Assembly (NCBI GenBank): GCA_902795905.1
Contig: CADBMY010000074.1
Coordinates: forward strand, 1-14,941
Direction: 5' to 3'
Length of the DNA stretch: 14,941 bases
DNA from: an uncultured Erysipelotrichaceae bacterium
Lineage (GTDB): Bacteria; Bacillota_I; Bacilli_A; Erysipelotrichales; Erysipelotrichaceae
How positions within the stretch are numbered: position 1 is the stretch's first letter; each line of letters begins with the position of its first letter. Below the pieces are notes generated by a model. It did not search any database. It worked only from the letters and a program-made list of their open reading frames with translations, and was not told where the DNA came from. Both the position numbers and the translations under genes were made by a program. Of the stretch, positions 14,240 to 14,941 are shown piece by piece.

Positions 14240-14941
14240 TTACTCACCGAAACGGATCTTCTTGTATTTTTCTATCTCCGAAGGACTGCCGAATACGAAG
14301 TGGCCGTTGCCGAGATCCGTCAGTTCCGGCTTCTCCACAGAGTAGTCATGCATCTCCTCAGGCTTGTAGATGAACAGTTTCTTGTTCTTCTCAATGATCG
14401 GATCCGGTACCGGAATCGCCGAGATCAGCGACTTCGTATACGGATGCAGAGGATAGGCAAACAGTTCTTCCGACTCTGCGATCTCCATGACCTTACCCTT
14501 GTAAATAACGACGATACGGTCACTGATAAAACGTACGATGGAAAGATCGTGAGCAATAAACAGGTATGTCAGTCCCCTTTCCACCTGGAACTTCTTCAGC
14601 AGATTCAGCACCTGTGCACGGATCGATACATCAAGAGCCGAGATCGGTTCATCAGCGACGATAAACTCAGGCTCCATGACGATGGACCTGGCAAGACCTA
14701 TTCTCTGCCTCTGACCGCCGGAGAACTCATGCGGATATCTTGTCAGATGCTCAGGAAGCAGACCTACATCTTCGGTGATCTTTTCTACCTTGGCAATACG
14801 GTCCTTCTCATCCTTGTACAGATGGAAGTTATACAGACCTTCAGAGATGATATAATCGATCGTTGCACGTTCATTTAAACTTGCGGCAGGATCCTGGAAG
14901 ATCATCTGGATCTTACGGATCACTTCTCTGTCTTCCTTGGC
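14240..14941 (-). CDS. oppF: Oligopeptide ABC transporter ATP-binding protein (OppF type), 5' part missing
   Basis: The C-terminal 233 residues of an ABC ATPase; the frame is open to the window edge, so the start and the Walker A site lie outside. Visible motifs in order are the Q-loop [14 protein letters not shown], the signature [14 protein letters not shown], Walker [14 protein letters not shown] and the switch His in LFIAHDLS. The C-terminus has the oligopeptide-transporter extension [17 protein letters not shown], followed by about 60 residues typical of OppF/DppF. It would energise import of oligopeptides or dipeptides with a partner ATPase (OppD) and two permeases, which should lie to the right of the window. 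All visible ATPase motifs are intact. It stops eight bases before the ATG of the ApbE-like gene. Confidence 0.93.
   Translation of the reverse strand, partial: AKEDREVIRKIQMIFQDPAASLNERATIDYIISEGLYNFHLYKDEKDRIAKVEKITEDVGLLPEHLTRYPHEFSGGQRQRIGLARSIVMEPEFIVADEPISALDVSIRAQVLNLLKKFQVERGLTYLFIAHDLSIVRFISDRIVVIYKGKVMEIAESEELFAYPLHPYTKSLISAIPVPDPIIEKNKKLFIYKPEEMHDYSVEKPELTDLGNGHFVFGSPSEIEKYKKIRFGE

Noticed and set aside
14147..14878. A 243-codon open frame on the plus strand over the oppF and ApbE-like genes
   Set aside because: It is the complement of conserved ABC ATPase motifs and has no plausible ribosome site.
1..14941. Search for CRISPR arrays, insertion sequences, phage genes, tRNA and rRNA genes
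   Set aside because: No repeated spaced units, transposase or integrase motifs, terminal repeats or tRNA-like cloverleafs were visible; gene content is housekeeping throughout.

Overview
The window reads as chromosomal DNA of a Bacillota (Firmicutes) bacterium of moderate GC content with AT-richer intergenic gaps. The best markers are a Gram-positive division cluster (sepF, an ylmH-type S4 gene, divIVA) running into ileS, and an isoleucine T-box leader in front of ileS. Strong Shine-Dalgarno sequences, a type III glutamine synthetase and a YugI-like S1 protein beside pgi fit the same group. I cannot fix the genus from sequence reading alone; an Erysipelotrichia-like or related lineage would fit, with low confidence.

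Layout. 24-1659 (minus): a small S1-domain protein followed by glucose-6-phosphate isomerase, overlapping by 8 bases. 1729-2501 (plus): a divergent PAP2-family membrane protein and a NifU C-terminal-domain Fe-S protein, closed by a clear terminator. 2629-4755 (plus): a type III glutamine synthetase with its own promoter and a bidirectional terminator. 4790-6737 (minus): an AI-2E/PerM-family membrane protein, a GNAT acetyltransferase and a DUF1653 protein, the last two overlapping by 58 bases. 6815-7585 (plus): an endonuclease/exonuclease/phosphatase-family protein, divergent from the permease. 7628-12219 (minus): sepF, ylmH-like, divIVA, T-box and ileS. 12333-13121 (plus): an MscS-family channel. 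13108-14941 (minus): an OppF-type ABC ATPase, cut by the window edge, coupled to a membrane-anchored protein that looks like a divergent ApbE.

How the genes work together. Most are housekeeping: central carbon (pgi), nitrogen assimilation (glnN), Fe-S cluster handling, cell division (SepF, DivIVA), tRNA charging (IleS, controlled by uncharged tRNA-Ile through the T-box), osmotic safety (MscS) and oligopeptide uptake (OppF). I found no mobile element, phage, CRISPR array, tRNA, rRNA or defence system, and no clear new multi-gene system.

The parts most worth a second look are the ApbE-like protein that lacks several family signature residues; three genes whose ATG lies only 6-8 bases downstream of a good -10 box and which have no Shine-Dalgarno sequence (candidate leaderless mRNAs); the T-box whose first stem appears to include the divIVA stop codon; and a division cluster that lacks the usual ylmG.
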